A stretch of 64,000 nt of DNA from Algoriphagus mannitolivorans DSM 15301. Its GTDB lineage: Bacteria > Bacteroidota > Bacteroidia > Cytophagales > Cyclobacteriaceae. The position numbers and the translations under genes are program-made. The notes beneath the pieces are model-generated. The model was not told the DNA's origin, ran no database searches, and was given only the letters and a program-made list of their open reading frames with translations. Below, piece by piece: positions 26,453 through 34,102 of this stretch (the first letter of the stretch is position 1; the number at the start of each line of letters is the position of its first letter). Location: contig NZ_AUBV01000008.1 in assembly GCF_000429425.1 (NCBI RefSeq), forward strand, positions 186,001-250,000, written 5' to 3'.

Positions 26453-26782
26453 TTATTTTTTGCGAGAAAAAAGGCCGCCTATCCTACGGAAAATCTGCTT
26501 TTCTTTTTCCCAAAAGAAGTTGAACTGCCCAAAAATAAATCCATAGATCAATAAAAAAATCTGGTACAAGGGAAGAACCAGCAGAAGATAAAGCAAAGTA
26601 TTCAAAAAGCCTTGCCCTCCACCTCTTTCAACTCCAAAGAAATTCAAAATTGGATTTTTGATAAAAAGTATGGTAAAACCGGTACATGCAAAGACCACCA
26701 AAACCATAACGACTTGAAATAAAGATTCCAGCTTCCATTTAGTTTGAAGCTTTTGAAGAAAGTTGGGTTTGTCTGATTGCAT
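26453..26782 (-). CDS. Small membrane protein (DUF6787-like)
   Basis: A 109-residue membrane protein: a basic amphipathic N-terminus (LQKLQTKWKLESLFQVV), two hydrophobic helices (about 23-43 and 63-88) joined by a glycine-rich loop, and a basic C-terminus ending FSRKK. It matches what I recall of the DUF6787 family of Bacteroidota, which has no assigned function. It is 15 bp after the DUF3368 gene on the same strand. The convergent gap to recG repeats a GCCGGAT word. Confidence 0.65.
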   Translation of the reverse strand: MQSDKPNFLQKLQTKWKLESLFQVVMVLVVFACTGFTILFIKNPILNFFGVERGGGQGFLNTLLYLLLVLPLYQIFLLIYGFIFGQFNFFWEKEKQIFRRIGGLFSRKK

Positions 26783-26797
26783 GCTTAGAACTTAAGA

Positions 26798-27256
26798 TTA
26801 CTCTTCATGACACAAATAAAGGACGGTTTTTTCTAGTTCTTTACTGATTCTGAAATCTGTCCTTTTAATTTTTTCAAGAACAGGTTTAATAGAGAAGATG
26901 ATTTTTTTTCTTTTGGCAAGAATCAGAATGCCTAATGAGCCAATGATATTAATTTCCAGACTTCCCGCAAGTTTCCTTCCCTTCAGATCATCAATGATCA
27001 AAAGTGGATTTTTTCTCTCAAGGCATAGGGCTATAGCACTGGATTCCCCTTTGTCTAAAGAGGCCTCCAGGATTAATTGGTAGGTTTTATTCTTTGGACT
27101 TTCAATTTGGATCCATGAAGGAAGAGGCTTTTTGTATTCTTCTGAGATTTCAGGGGTAATGGTAAGTGTTCCAAACAGACTATGTAAAAGTTCTAATTCT
27201 CCTATTTTTTCTAAAAGAATTAAGCAACTGGTATCAGAGAGTATAATCTTTTCCAT
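26798..27256 (-). CDS. DUF3368 PIN-like protein, probable toxin
   Basis: A 152-residue PIN-fold protein of the DUF3368 family: acidic residues in LSDTSCLILLEK (D8), the glutamate of DKGESSAIALC and the pair in LLIIDDLKGRKLA match the metal-binding positions of PIN nucleases. In DUF3368/UPF0175 pairs it is the presumed RNase toxin. Its start overlaps the 3' end of the upstream UPF0175 gene by 23 bp, the usual arrangement. The pair lies between aspartate kinase and a DUF6787-like gene. Toxicity is not shown by the sequence. Confidence 0.82.
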   Translation of the reverse strand: MEKIILSDTSCLILLEKIGELELLHSLFGTLTITPEISEEYKKPLPSWIQIESPKNKTYQLILEASLDKGESSAIALCLERKNPLLIIDDLKGRKLAGSLEINIIGSLGILILAKRKKIIFSIKPVLEKIKRTDFRISKELEKTVLYLCHEE

Positions 27257-27476
27257 TTTCTACATCTCTCTCCACATCAGAAACGGAATAGTTAAAGGGT
27301 GAAACTCCGTAATCACCTAAGGCTTCCATAAACGAGGACTTCGACAATCCTACCACCTCTGCTGCTTGGCCCAACGAAAGTTTCCCTTTCTCAAACAATC
27401 GCGCAGCTATGGCCATCAGAGCCTCTTTATCATCGAAATCCACCGTTTCAGGTATATTGATTTTCAGTGTTTTCAT
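27234..27476 (-). CDS. UPF0175 family antitoxin
   Basis: An 80-residue UPF0175 protein: an N-terminal strand/helix (TLKINIPETVDFDDKEALM) and a helix-turn-helix LSLGQAAEVVGLSKSSFMEA (about 36-55), ending in a short acidic tail. UPF0175 proteins are the antitoxin partners of DUF3368 PIN-like toxins, and the overlapping DUF3368 gene follows directly. The HTH suggests autoregulation of the pair. Confidence 0.82.
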   Translation of the reverse strand: MKTLKINIPETVDFDDKEALMAIAARLFEKGKLSLGQAAEVVGLSKSSFMEALGDYGVSPFNYSVSDVERDVENGKDYTL

Positions 27477-27546
27477 ATCCTTAAGTTAATTTAATTCTCT
27501 GTAAAACACTTTTAGGATGACTTTTAATTCCCCTCCAGATTAAAGT

Positions 27547-27592
27547 AATAGCCACAGATTTTCGGACCTTAATCCTTTCATCTGTAGCCATT
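27547..27592. repeat. Inverted repeat downstream of aspartate kinase
   Basis: Arms AATAGCCACAGAT (27547-27559) and ATCTGTAGCCATT (27580-27592) pair at 11 of 13 positions around a 20-nt loop. It sits just after the aspartate kinase stop on the minus strand and has no T-run, so it may be an RNA-end stabiliser or a repeat element rather than a standard terminator. Confidence 0.5.
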
Positions 27593-27598
27593 ATAAAC

Positions 27599-28918
27599 TT
27601 ACCATGTAAACACTCCCTCGTTAAGGTTTTTCAATGCCTGAACTTTGTATTGGGCATCAACAAGGATGGAGACGTTATGACGGCTCCCACCATATGAAAC
27701 CATCCGTATAGGAATATCGATCAAGGAATCCATGACAGACTTGATCGCCCCTTTAGTTTCTGAAACCATATTTCCGACTACACAGATAATCGTCTGGTCT
27801 TTATCTACCTCCACGGTACCCAAAACCTGAAGCTCTGCCAGAATCTGGTCCAGATGACTCAAATCATCAATAGTTACAGATACTGCCACCTCGGAAGTGG
27901 TAATCATATCGATCGGGGTCTTGTACTTTTCAAAAACCTCGAATATCCTTCTCAAAAAGCCATAGGCCAAAAGCATTCGGCTGGATTTGATCTTGATGGC
28001 CGTGATACCATCCTTTGCCGCAATCGCCTTCACTCCTTTGGTAGGAACTTCTGCCTTAATCAGGGTACCTGCTGCGGATGGTTCCATAGTATTGAGCAAC
28101 TTCACGGGCACATTATACATTTGGGCAGGCCAGATGGATGCCGGGTGAAGGATTTTTGCTCCGAAGTAAGCCAACTCGGCTGCCTCGTCAAAGGACATCT
28201 CAGCAATCGGACGGGTACGGTCTACCACACGAGGGTCATTGTTGTGCATTCCGTCGATATCCGTCCAAATTTCACAGACAGACGCCTGAATGGCCGCAGC
28301 AATTAAAGAAGCGGTGTAATCACTTCCTCCACGCTTTAGGTTATCCACCTCATTTAGGTGATTTTTGCAGATATAACCTTGAGTTATGAAAAGCTTTTCT
28401 CCTCCATGCTGAGCCAAAATCGCCTTTAGTTTTTCAGAAATTTTGCTCAATTCAGGCTCTGAATTCTCATCAATACTCATGAAGTCGAGTGCTGGAAGGA
28501 AAACTGCAGGGATCTCCAATTCCCCCAGAAGAGTATAAAACAGCTTGGTAGAAAGCAATTCTCCCTGAGCTAAAATATCACGGTTGATTGCCTCATTGAA
28601 AGAGATTTTCAGCAGGATATTCAGGAACTCAAAATGTTCTTTGATGATTTCCTCAGCTTTTGCCTTGGCAGCCTCAGTTTGAAGCAATGCCGGATAAAAG
28701 GCCTGGTAATGGGCATGCAGCGTGTCAATCCGCTCTTTTGCAAGAGTTTTGTTCCCGGATGCCAAAGCTTCTCCTATGCCCACCAAGGCATTGGTAGTAC
28801 CGGAAAGTGCCGAAAGAACCACGATTGTAGGTTCATCTCCCCGGGTAATCAAGTCTTTGACTTGATACATTCGCTCAGGACGGCCCACGGAGGTGCCGCC
28901 GAATTTCATGATTTTCAT
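27599..28918 (-). CDS. lysC: Aspartate kinase
   Basis: First enzyme of the aspartate family pathway (Lys, Thr, Met, diaminopimelate), phosphorylating L-aspartate with ATP. The 439-residue monofunctional form begins MKIMKFGGTSVG (nucleotide-binding loop), has GGSDYTASLIAAAI and the DPRVV metal/ATP segment, and carries two C-terminal ACT domains (about 305-439) for feedback control. There is no homoserine dehydrogenase fusion. It is 24 bp downstream of ribH on the same strand. Feedback by lysine or threonine is expected from the ACT domains, but which effector is unknown. No lysine riboswitch is visible. Confidence 0.92.
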   Translation of the reverse strand: MKIMKFGGTSVGRPERMYQVKDLITRGDEPTIVVLSALSGTTNALVGIGEALASGNKTLAKERIDTLHAHYQAFYPALLQTEAAKAKAEEIIKEHFEFLNILLKISFNEAINRDILAQGELLSTKLFYTLLGELEIPAVFLPALDFMSIDENSEPELSKISEKLKAILAQHGGEKLFITQGYICKNHLNEVDNLKRGGSDYTASLIAAAIQASVCEIWTDIDGMHNNDPRVVDRTRPIAEMSFDEAAELAYFGAKILHPASIWPAQMYNVPVKLLNTMEPSAAGTLIKAEVPTKGVKAIAAKDGITAIKIKSSRMLLAYGFLRRIFEVFEKYKTPIDMITTSEVAVSVTIDDLSHLDQILAELQVLGTVEVDKDQTIICVVGNMVSETKGAIKSVMDSLIDIPIRMVSYGGSRHNVSILVDAQYKVQALKNLNEGVFTW

Positions 28919-28942
28919 AAAAGGATATATAGGTTTGATCTG

Positions 28943-29419
28943 TTAGAATCCTAGCATTTTGATCGCAGTGATGGCCGCTTCATCACCTTTGTTGCCATGC
29001 TTACCTCCGGCACGGTCTAGAGCCTGCTGCTGGGTATTGGGAGTCAAAACTCCAAAAATCACCGGCTTGTTATACTTCAATGAGACATTGGTAATCCCAT
29101 GAGCCACCGCATCGCAGATAAAATCAAAGTGCTTGGTTTCTCCTTGGATTACACAACCCAGACAAATTACGGCATCGATGCTTTCATCTTGGGCGCACCA
29201 CTGAGCTGCCAATGAAAGTTCAAAAGATCCCGGCACATTTTTCCGGATGAGATTTTCTTTTTTGGCGCCATGCTGAAGCAATGTTTGGTAAGCTCCTGAG
29301 TATAGGGCTTCGGTAACGTCTTCATTCCATTCGGAGACCACCAGGGCAAACTTTTTACTGCTGATGTCCAGAATATTTTTTGAGCTGTATTCGCTTAGGC
29401 TTTTGTTGGTAGTTGCCAT
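28943..29419 (-). CDS. ribH: 6,7-dimethyl-8-ribityllumazine synthase
   Basis: Riboflavin pathway enzyme that condenses ArP with 3,4-dihydroxy-2-butanone 4-phosphate. The 158-residue subunit shows VVSEWNEDVTEALYSGA (substrate loop), VPGSFELSLAAQW, CLGCVIQGETKHFDFICDAV with the catalytic histidine, and PVIFGVLTP. Length is normal for the icosahedral enzyme. It lies between a TPR membrane protein gene with its own terminator and aspartate kinase. No FMN riboswitch is visible upstream. Confidence 0.95.
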   Translation of the reverse strand: MATTNKSLSEYSSKNILDISSKKFALVVSEWNEDVTEALYSGAYQTLLQHGAKKENLIRKNVPGSFELSLAAQWCAQDESIDAVICLGCVIQGETKHFDFICDAVAHGITNVSLKYNKPVIFGVLTPNTQQQALDRAGGKHGNKGDEAAITAIKMLGF

Positions 29420-29445
29420 ATGAATTGAGATTAAAATTTTATAAC

Positions 29446-29478
29446 AAAAAAAGAGTAAGACCGCAGGGCCTTACTCTT
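29446..29478 (-). terminator. Rho-independent terminator after the TPR gene
   Basis: Stem AAGAGTAAG (29451-29459) with CTTACTCTT (29470-29478); on the minus strand it is followed by a T-run (29446-29450). Ends the TPR gene before ribH. Confidence 0.75.
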
Positions 29479-29501
29479 CTAGTATGCATACATAGGAAGC
29501 A

Positions 29502-30206
29502 TTACTTAGCGGCAAGGCCTTCTAAGCGAGCTTTATGTTTTCGAGCCACAGAGTACTCAAAAGACTCATAGTATTTCTCTTCGATTTCGGTGTAGGTGGC
29601 AATAGCCTCTGCAATTTTGCCAGCTTCTTCCTGAGCTACAGCCAATTTAGCCAAGTACTTTGGAGTCATGTACTTATTTTCGTTGGTGCGGGCGGCTTTA
29701 GTATAGCTAGAAATAGCCGCATCGATTTTTCCCAATTCAAGATTAGCATCTCCGATGAGAGAGTAAGCTTTAGACTGAACTAAGTAATCATCAGAGGAAA
29801 ACTCTTCCAGATGATCCAAAGCTTCTTGAAATTTTCTTTCAGAAAGGTAAATGGAGCCAATGTAAAAATGCGCCAGGTTGGCGGCATCAGTTCTTGGATA
29901 GTCTTCCACAATTGCCAAAAGGCCTTTGTTGATACCGTCACCCTTCAAGGCAAAGTCCACACTGTCCTGCTCGTAGAAATAAACCGCTTGGAACATCTCT
30001 TCCTGAGCCTTTTCATTTTGGTTGGCGTTGTTGATTTGGAAGAAAAGAATTCCACCGATCAATACTACCGCAGCAGCCAAAACTCCGCCTAATATTTTGC
30101 TATTCTTTTTCAAAAAAGCTTCACCTCTGCCAATTTGCTCGGCGATGACTTCCGGATTTTCCAAAAGTTCATTTTCAGTTGCTTTTTTCGATTGCTTAGT
30201 TGCCAT
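29502..30206 (-). CDS. TPR-repeat membrane protein (YfgM-like)
   Basis: A 234-residue protein with a charged N-terminus, one membrane anchor (about 38-58, ILGGVLAAAVVLIGGILFF) and a C-terminal domain of about four tetratricopeptide repeats (DAANLAHFYIGSIYLSERKF, YSLIGDANLELGKIDAAISS and similar). The layout is like YfgM/ancillary SecYEG translocon proteins, so a role in envelope protein folding is possible but inferred. The ATG at 30204-30206 is preferred to a TTG nine bases upstream. It has its own promoter and terminator. Confidence 0.82.
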   Translation of the reverse strand: MATKQSKKATENELLENPEVIAEQIGRGEAFLKKNSKILGGVLAAAVVLIGGILFFQINNANQNEKAQEEMFQAVYFYEQDSVDFALKGDGINKGLLAIVEDYPRTDAANLAHFYIGSIYLSERKFQEALDHLEEFSSDDYLVQSKAYSLIGDANLELGKIDAAISSYTKAARTNENKYMTPKYLAKLAVAQEEAGKIAEAIATYTEIEEKYYESFEYSVARKHKARLEGLAAK

Positions 30207-30225
30207 GTTACTCAAATTTCGGTCG

Positions 30226-30254
30226 CAAATATACGGTTTTTATCAAATTCACAA
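30226..30254 (-). promoter_or_regulatory. Promoter of the TPR gene
   Basis: On the minus strand the -7 box TATATTTG (30226-30233) is an exact TAnnTTTG match, with TTG at 30252-30254 spaced 18 nt upstream. It lies about 20 nt before the ATG. Confidence 0.5.
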
Positions 30255-30262
30255 GCCCCTAC

Positions 30263-30300
30263 AAAAAAGCCATGAAGCAGGAAAGACTTCATGGCTTTCT
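30263..30300 (-). terminator. Rho-independent terminator after pdhA
   Basis: A 12-bp stem AAAGCCATGAAG / CTTCATGGCTTT with a 9-nt loop; on the minus strand it is followed by TTTTTT. It starts just after the pdhA stop codon. Confidence 0.85.
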
Positions 30301-30317
30301 TAGTCTCAGGGGAGATT

Positions 30318-31337
30318 TTATTCCATTACAAAAGGATAATCCTCCTGGACGTAAACGTCTTTGAAAGCATCCATTCCGTCAGGCCATGGGGACTCTTCCG
30401 CGAATTTCACTGCGTCGTCCACTTGCTTTTTCACCTTCTTGATCACGGCTTCGATTTCCTCTTCCGTCATCAACTTATTCTCGCGGATGGTTTGAAGCAC
30501 TTGCTCGATAGGATCTTTCTTTTTGTATTCTTCTACTTCCTCCTTGGTCCTGTATTTCTGAGGATCGGACATGGAATGTCCTTTGTATCGATAGGTTCTG
30601 AACTCCAACAGGGTTGGTCCATCTCCTCTTCTTGCTCTTTCAGCAGCTTCCGAAACAGCCTCATGAACCGCCTCCACGTCCATCCCATCTACTGGGAAAG
30701 AAGGCATGTCGTAAGCTTCTCCGATTTGATAAAGCTCAGTCACATTGGATGTTCTTGCAACGGAAGTACCCATTGCGTAACCGTTGTTTTCGATTACAAA
30801 AATCACTGGAGTCTTGTAAAGCATGGCCAAATTAAATGCTTCGTGAACAGCTCCCTGTCGAACAGCACCGTCACCCATGTAGCAAATGGCTAGATTTTTC
30901 GTGCCTTGATATTTTTCAGCAAAGCCCAATCCTAAGCCCATAGGCACCTGAGCACCTACGATTCCGTGACCGCCCAGGAAGTTTCTTTCTTTGTCAAAAA
31001 TGTGCATGGAGCCACCTTTTCCTTTGGTCGTGCCGGTAGCTTTTCCGAAAAGTTCAGCCATCACCGCACCTGGATCTGTTCCCAATCCCAGTGGATGGGC
31101 ATGACATCTGTAGGCGGTAATCCACTTGTCATCCTTAGTCAATGCGGAAATAGATCCCGAAGCGCAAGCCTCTTGACCAATATATAAGTGACAGAATCCT
31201 CTGATTTTTTGCTGACCGTAAAGTTGTCCGGCTTTTTCCTCAAACCTTCTCATCAAGAGCATGCTTTCATACCAGTAAGCATAGGTTTCTTTGGAATATT
31301 TTACCTTGGACTTGGTTGCTGTAGCTTTCTTTGCCAT
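30318..31337 (-). CDS. pdhA: Pyruvate dehydrogenase E1 component, alpha subunit
   Basis: Thiamine-diphosphate subunit of the E1 heterotetramer that decarboxylates pyruvate to feed acetyl-CoA synthesis. The 339-residue protein contains the TPP motif GDGAVRQGAVHEAFNLAMLY ending in NN (ENNGYAMGT) and the active-site loop YRYKGHSMSDPQKYR. The N-terminal MAKKATATKSK at the ATG (31335-31337) is followed by the expected SKETYAYWYESMLLMRRFEE. The E1-beta and E2 genes are not adjacent. It has a promoter-like region shared with the divergent recF and its own terminator. Confidence 0.93.
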   Translation of the reverse strand: MAKKATATKSKVKYSKETYAYWYESMLLMRRFEEKAGQLYGQQKIRGFCHLYIGQEACASGSISALTKDDKWITAYRCHAHPLGLGTDPGAVMAELFGKATGTTKGKGGSMHIFDKERNFLGGHGIVGAQVPMGLGLGFAEKYQGTKNLAICYMGDGAVRQGAVHEAFNLAMLYKTPVIFVIENNGYAMGTSVARTSNVTELYQIGEAYDMPSFPVDGMDVEAVHEAVSEAAERARRGDGPTLLEFRTYRYKGHSMSDPQKYRTKEEVEEYKKKDPIEQVLQTIRENKLMTEEEIEAVIKKVKKQVDDAVKFAEESPWPDGMDAFKDVYVQEDYPFVME

Positions 31338-31356
31338 ATCGCTTGAATCAAAATAT

Positions 31357-31380
31357 GCTATTTTAGGCCCCAAATATAGC
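31357..31380. promoter_or_regulatory. Divergent promoter region of pdhA and recF
   Basis: Arms GCTATTTTAGG (31357-31367) and CCAAATATAGC (31370-31380) form an inverted repeat with two mismatches. On the minus strand 31371-31378 is TATATTTG, an exact -7 box, about 34 nt before the pdhA ATG. On the plus strand TATTTTAG (31359-31366) is a one-mismatch box, 60 nt before recF. Confidence 0.45.
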
Positions 31381-31426
31381 AATCCCGACCTAAAAATCAG
31401 GCCGCCGCTAAAATAATTCCCAAAGC

Positions 31427-32527
31427 ATGCTTCTGGAGTCCATCGATTTAATCCAGTTTAAAAACCATCTGAAAACCAGCCTCAAGTTCAGCCCTGAGCT
31501 CAACTGCTTTGTGGGATTAAATGGCAGCGGGAAAACCAATATTCTGGATGCCATCCATTATTTATCCCTGACCAAAAGTGCGGTGCAAAGCAGTGATACG
31601 CTAAACGTCAGTCATGGGACAGACTTTTTTTCCATCATCGGGAAATTTAGGGTGGAAAAAAAGGCTCTGGAAGTTCGCTGTTCTTTTGAAGCGGGAAAAA
31701 AGAAGCAAATTTTTGTCAATGGAAGTCCCTTGCCAAAAACCTCAGATCATGTCGGGACAATCCCTTTGGTCATGATTGCTCCGGATGACACCGAGCTAAT
31801 CAAAGGAGGCAGTGAAGGACGCCGAAAATTCTTTGATGGAATGATTTCCCAACTGGATCATGGGTATTTGGATCAGTTGATCCGGTACCACCATTATTTG
31901 AAGCAACGGAATGCCTTGCTGAAGCAATTTGCGGAAACCGGCAGGCGGGATATCAACTTATTGGGGAGCTATGATCAGGAATTGATCCGGCTGAGCGGGA
32001 TTTTGGGTAAAAGAAGAAAGGAGCTGTTGGACGAGGTCGCTCCATTGCTTCAGTTTTACTACGAGAAAATCTCCTCCGGTCAGGAAGAAGTGAAAGTGGT
32101 GTATGAGACAGAAGCTTTGCGTGAGGATTTCGGAACCTATTTCTCCAGCCTACGGCCCAAAGATTTGGCTACCAAAAACAGCAATGCCGGCATTCATAAG
32201 GATGATTTTGATTTTCAAATCGGAGGCCATCCCATTCGGAAAATCGGCAGCCAAGGTCAGCAAAAATCCCTGATCATTGCGCTAAAATTAGCCCAGTTTC
32301 AGTTGTTTGAAAAAGCCAAGGGAGAAAAACCATTGCTTCTTTTGGATGATATTTTTGATAAGTTGGATGACGAGCGAATTGCCAAGTTGATGGATTTGGT
32401 TTCTCAGGGAACCTTCGGGCAAATATTCCTGACCGATGCCCGCCCTGAGCGATCCATGGGGATCCTGGGAGATTTGAATGCGGAAGTTTTCTTTTTTGAG
32501 GTAGAAAAGGGCGTAGTCAAAAAATAA
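31427..32527 (+). CDS. recF: DNA replication and repair protein RecF
   Basis: SMC-like ATPase that loads RecA at gaps with RecOR. The 366-residue protein has Walker A in GLNGSGKTNILDAIHYLSL (about 30-48), the RecF-type middle (GSEGRRKFFDGMISQ), the signature SQGQQKSLIIALKLAQF and Walker B LLLLDDIFDKLD. Length is normal. It is divergent from pdhA and ends in a bidirectional terminator shared with the nucleotidyltransferase gene. Confidence 0.95.
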   Translation: MLLESIDLIQFKNHLKTSLKFSPELNCFVGLNGSGKTNILDAIHYLSLTKSAVQSSDTLNVSHGTDFFSIIGKFRVEKKALEVRCSFEAGKKKQIFVNGSPLPKTSDHVGTIPLVMIAPDDTELIKGGSEGRRKFFDGMISQLDHGYLDQLIRYHHYLKQRNALLKQFAETGRRDINLLGSYDQELIRLSGILGKRRKELLDEVAPLLQFYYEKISSGQEEVKVVYETEALREDFGTYFSSLRPKDLATKNSNAGIHKDDFDFQIGGHPIRKIGSQGQQKSLIIALKLAQFQLFEKAKGEKPLLLLDDIFDKLDDERIAKLMDLVSQGTFGQIFLTDARPERSMGILGDLNAEVFFFEVEKGVVKK

Positions 32528-32528
32528 A

Positions 32529-32548
32529 AAAGAGGCCGAAGCCTCTTT
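32529..32548. terminator. Bidirectional terminator between recF and the nucleotidyltransferase
   Basis: Stem AAAGAGGC (32529-32536), CGAA loop, GCCTCTTT (32541-32548). The minus-strand reading runs into a long T stretch. It lies in the 24-bp convergent gap. Confidence 0.8.
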
Positions 32549-32551
32549 CAA

Positions 32552-33457
32552 TTATTTCCACAAATCTGCCGGATATTCTCCTTCCTGATGTAGCTTTTTC
32601 AGTGCCTCGATCACCACTGGTCGATCCTCGGTATAGGTCACTCCAAACCAGGTTTTGCCTCCAGCCAGAATTTCAAAAGCGGCTTTGCCTTCCTGAATCA
32701 GGTTATTGGCCACCGTTGGGATATAGAATTCGGATTTTAGGTTTCCCCGATTGGCAGGAAGGAATTTAGTCCACATCTCCTCAATGTCCACAAACACATC
32801 CGGATGGAATCCCCAGAAGTTCATACTGACGGGCGTATTTTCGGCGATTTCCAAGACTTCTCCCTCTCCTCTGCTGACGATTTTATCCCCTTCTCTGGAG
32901 ATGGAAGTTCTTTCCACCATGCCGATCAATTGACCTTTGGCATTGGTCTCACAGACTCCACGGCTGACGGTTCCATTTTCGGAAAGCACATTTTGAATCG
33001 CATAGCCTACCATCGCATGTAGATCTGGCTTTACTTCCTTAGAAAGGAATTTGCCCAACACTTCAAAGGCTTCTTTCCCATAGAAATCATCCGCATTGAT
33101 CACCGCAAAAGGCTCTTGGATCGCATCTTTGGCACAAAGTACTGCATGGGCCGTCCCAAAAGGCTTCACCCGCTCCGGCTGTTTTAATTCGGCCGGCACA
33201 AAGCTATCTAAGGACTGGATCACCCAGTCCACTTCGATTTTACCCTCGAGTTTAGGTAAGAATTTCTCCTTAGCCACTTCCAAAATTTCTTGACGGACAA
33301 TGAATACTACTTTCCCGAATCCAGCCCGTATCGCATCAAAAATTGAATATTCTAATATGGTCTCCCCGTTTGGGCCAAAACCGTCAATCTGCTTATTTCC
33401 TCCGTATCTGCTGCCCATTCCGGCTGCAAGCACCAGTAGTGTTGGTTTTTTAGTCAT
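32552..33457 (-). CDS. Sugar-phosphate nucleotidyltransferase family protein
   Basis: A 301-residue GT-A fold nucleotidyltransferase: the signature LAAGMGSRYGGNKQ near the N-terminus, the metal aspartates in VINADDFYGKEAF and a C-terminal extension ending PADLWK. Members link NTPs to sugar 1-phosphates. In Bacteroidota related proteins are often paired with a NahK-like kinase; the candidate kinase at 23.2 kb is 8 kb away, so the pairing is only suggestive. It is convergent with recF and has a consensus promoter on its own strand. Confidence 0.82.
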   Translation of the reverse strand: MTKKPTLLVLAAGMGSRYGGNKQIDGFGPNGETILEYSIFDAIRAGFGKVVFIVRQEILEVAKEKFLPKLEGKIEVDWVIQSLDSFVPAELKQPERVKPFGTAHAVLCAKDAIQEPFAVINADDFYGKEAFEVLGKFLSKEVKPDLHAMVGYAIQNVLSENGTVSRGVCETNAKGQLIGMVERTSISREGDKIVSRGEGEVLEIAENTPVSMNFWGFHPDVFVDIEEMWTKFLPANRGNLKSEFYIPTVANNLIQEGKAAFEILAGGKTWFGVTYTEDRPVVIEALKKLHQEGEYPADLWK

Positions 33458-33480
33458 GGTTTTCAGTTTAAAAACGCTCG

Positions 33481-33511
33481 CAAAATTAGCCGATTATATC
33501 CTTTGACCAAA
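33481..33511 (-). promoter_or_regulatory. Promoter of the nucleotidyltransferase gene
   Basis: Minus strand: -33 box TTTG (33508-33511), 19-nt spacer, -7 box TAATTTTG (33481-33488). This fits the Bacteroidota sigma factor consensus closely; the start codon is 24 nt downstream. Confidence 0.6.
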
Positions 33512-33565
33512 TCAACCTAAAAAATGACCCCAAAGGATCATTTTATACCCAAACTTTTCAAACTA

Positions 33566-33655
33566 GGTATATTTTTTAAAACCTGAAGGGTATTTTTTAA
33601 ACCGAAAAATCGATTTCGTAGATATATTTTATGAAATCAGGGGTATTTTTTCACG
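33566..33655 (+). promoter_or_regulatory. Three phased T-tract motifs upstream of the P-II/amt genes
   Basis: Three copies of a GGTATTTTTT-type motif: GGTATATTTTTTAAAACC (33566-33583), GGGTATTTTTTAAACC (33588-33603) and GGGGTATTTTTTCACG (33640-33655). They are spaced about 22 and 52 bp apart, near whole numbers of helical turns, so they may be bent DNA or regulator sites. A weak -7-like TATCTTAC is at 33681-33688. The remaining gap 33458-33731 has no gene. Confidence 0.4.
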
Positions 33656-33731
33656 CTATTTTTGATTTTGATTCAATATTTATCTTACTTTCATGCCATT
33701 ATCTCAAAAAATCACATAACCTATTGACAAA

Positions 33732-34070
33732 ATGAAAAAAATCGAAGCGATTATTCGAACCTCGCGTTTCGATCAAATCCATACCTGCATCTCCAAGCTA
33801 GGAGTGAAATTCCTCTCGTTCTATGAGGTCAAAGGGATGGGATTTGAACATGCCCGACAGGAAATGTACCGGGGCGTCGCCTATGAACCGGCATACATTC
33901 CCCGAACCAAACTGGAAATAGTCGTTCCGGATGATCTGGCCGAGGGAGTAATCCAATGCATTTTGAAAGAAGGCAAGACTGGAGAAATCGGAGACGGAAA
34001 AATCTTTGTCTATGATGTCCAGGAAGCCTACCGAATCCGAAATAACGACACGGGTGAGGCAGCCCTTTAA
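33732..34070 (+). CDS. P-II family nitrogen regulator
   Basis: A 112-residue GlnB/GlnK-type trimeric sensor of 2-oxoglutarate and ATP/ADP that controls the ammonium channel. Without gaps against E. coli GlnB it keeps the T-loop tyrosine Y51, G35, G37 and the ATP-site KTGEIGDGKIF and RIR segments. Position 39, normally Gln and involved in 2-oxoglutarate/Mg binding, is Glu, and position 38 is Phe. The gene is 32 bp before amt, the standard glnK-amt pairing. Whether it is uridylylated is not known. Confidence 0.9.
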   Translation: MKKIEAIIRTSRFDQIHTCISKLGVKFLSFYEVKGMGFEHARQEMYRGVAYEPAYIPRTKLEIVVPDDLAEGVIQCILKEGKTGEIGDGKIFVYDVQEAYRIRNNDTGEAAL

Positions 34071-34102
34071 TTCAACATTAATCACCGAACCTATTTAGAC
34101 CA

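Noticed and set aside
29400..29520. FMN riboswitch before ribH or lysine riboswitch before lysC
   Set aside because: The leaders are too short (24-83 bp) and show only a simple terminator hairpin, not a conserved multi-helix aptamer.
30291..30893. 200-residue plus-strand reading antisense to pdhA
   Set aside because: It lies fully opposite pdhA, whose TPP motifs are unmistakable, and its translation is histidine/serine/phenylalanine-rich without any domain.
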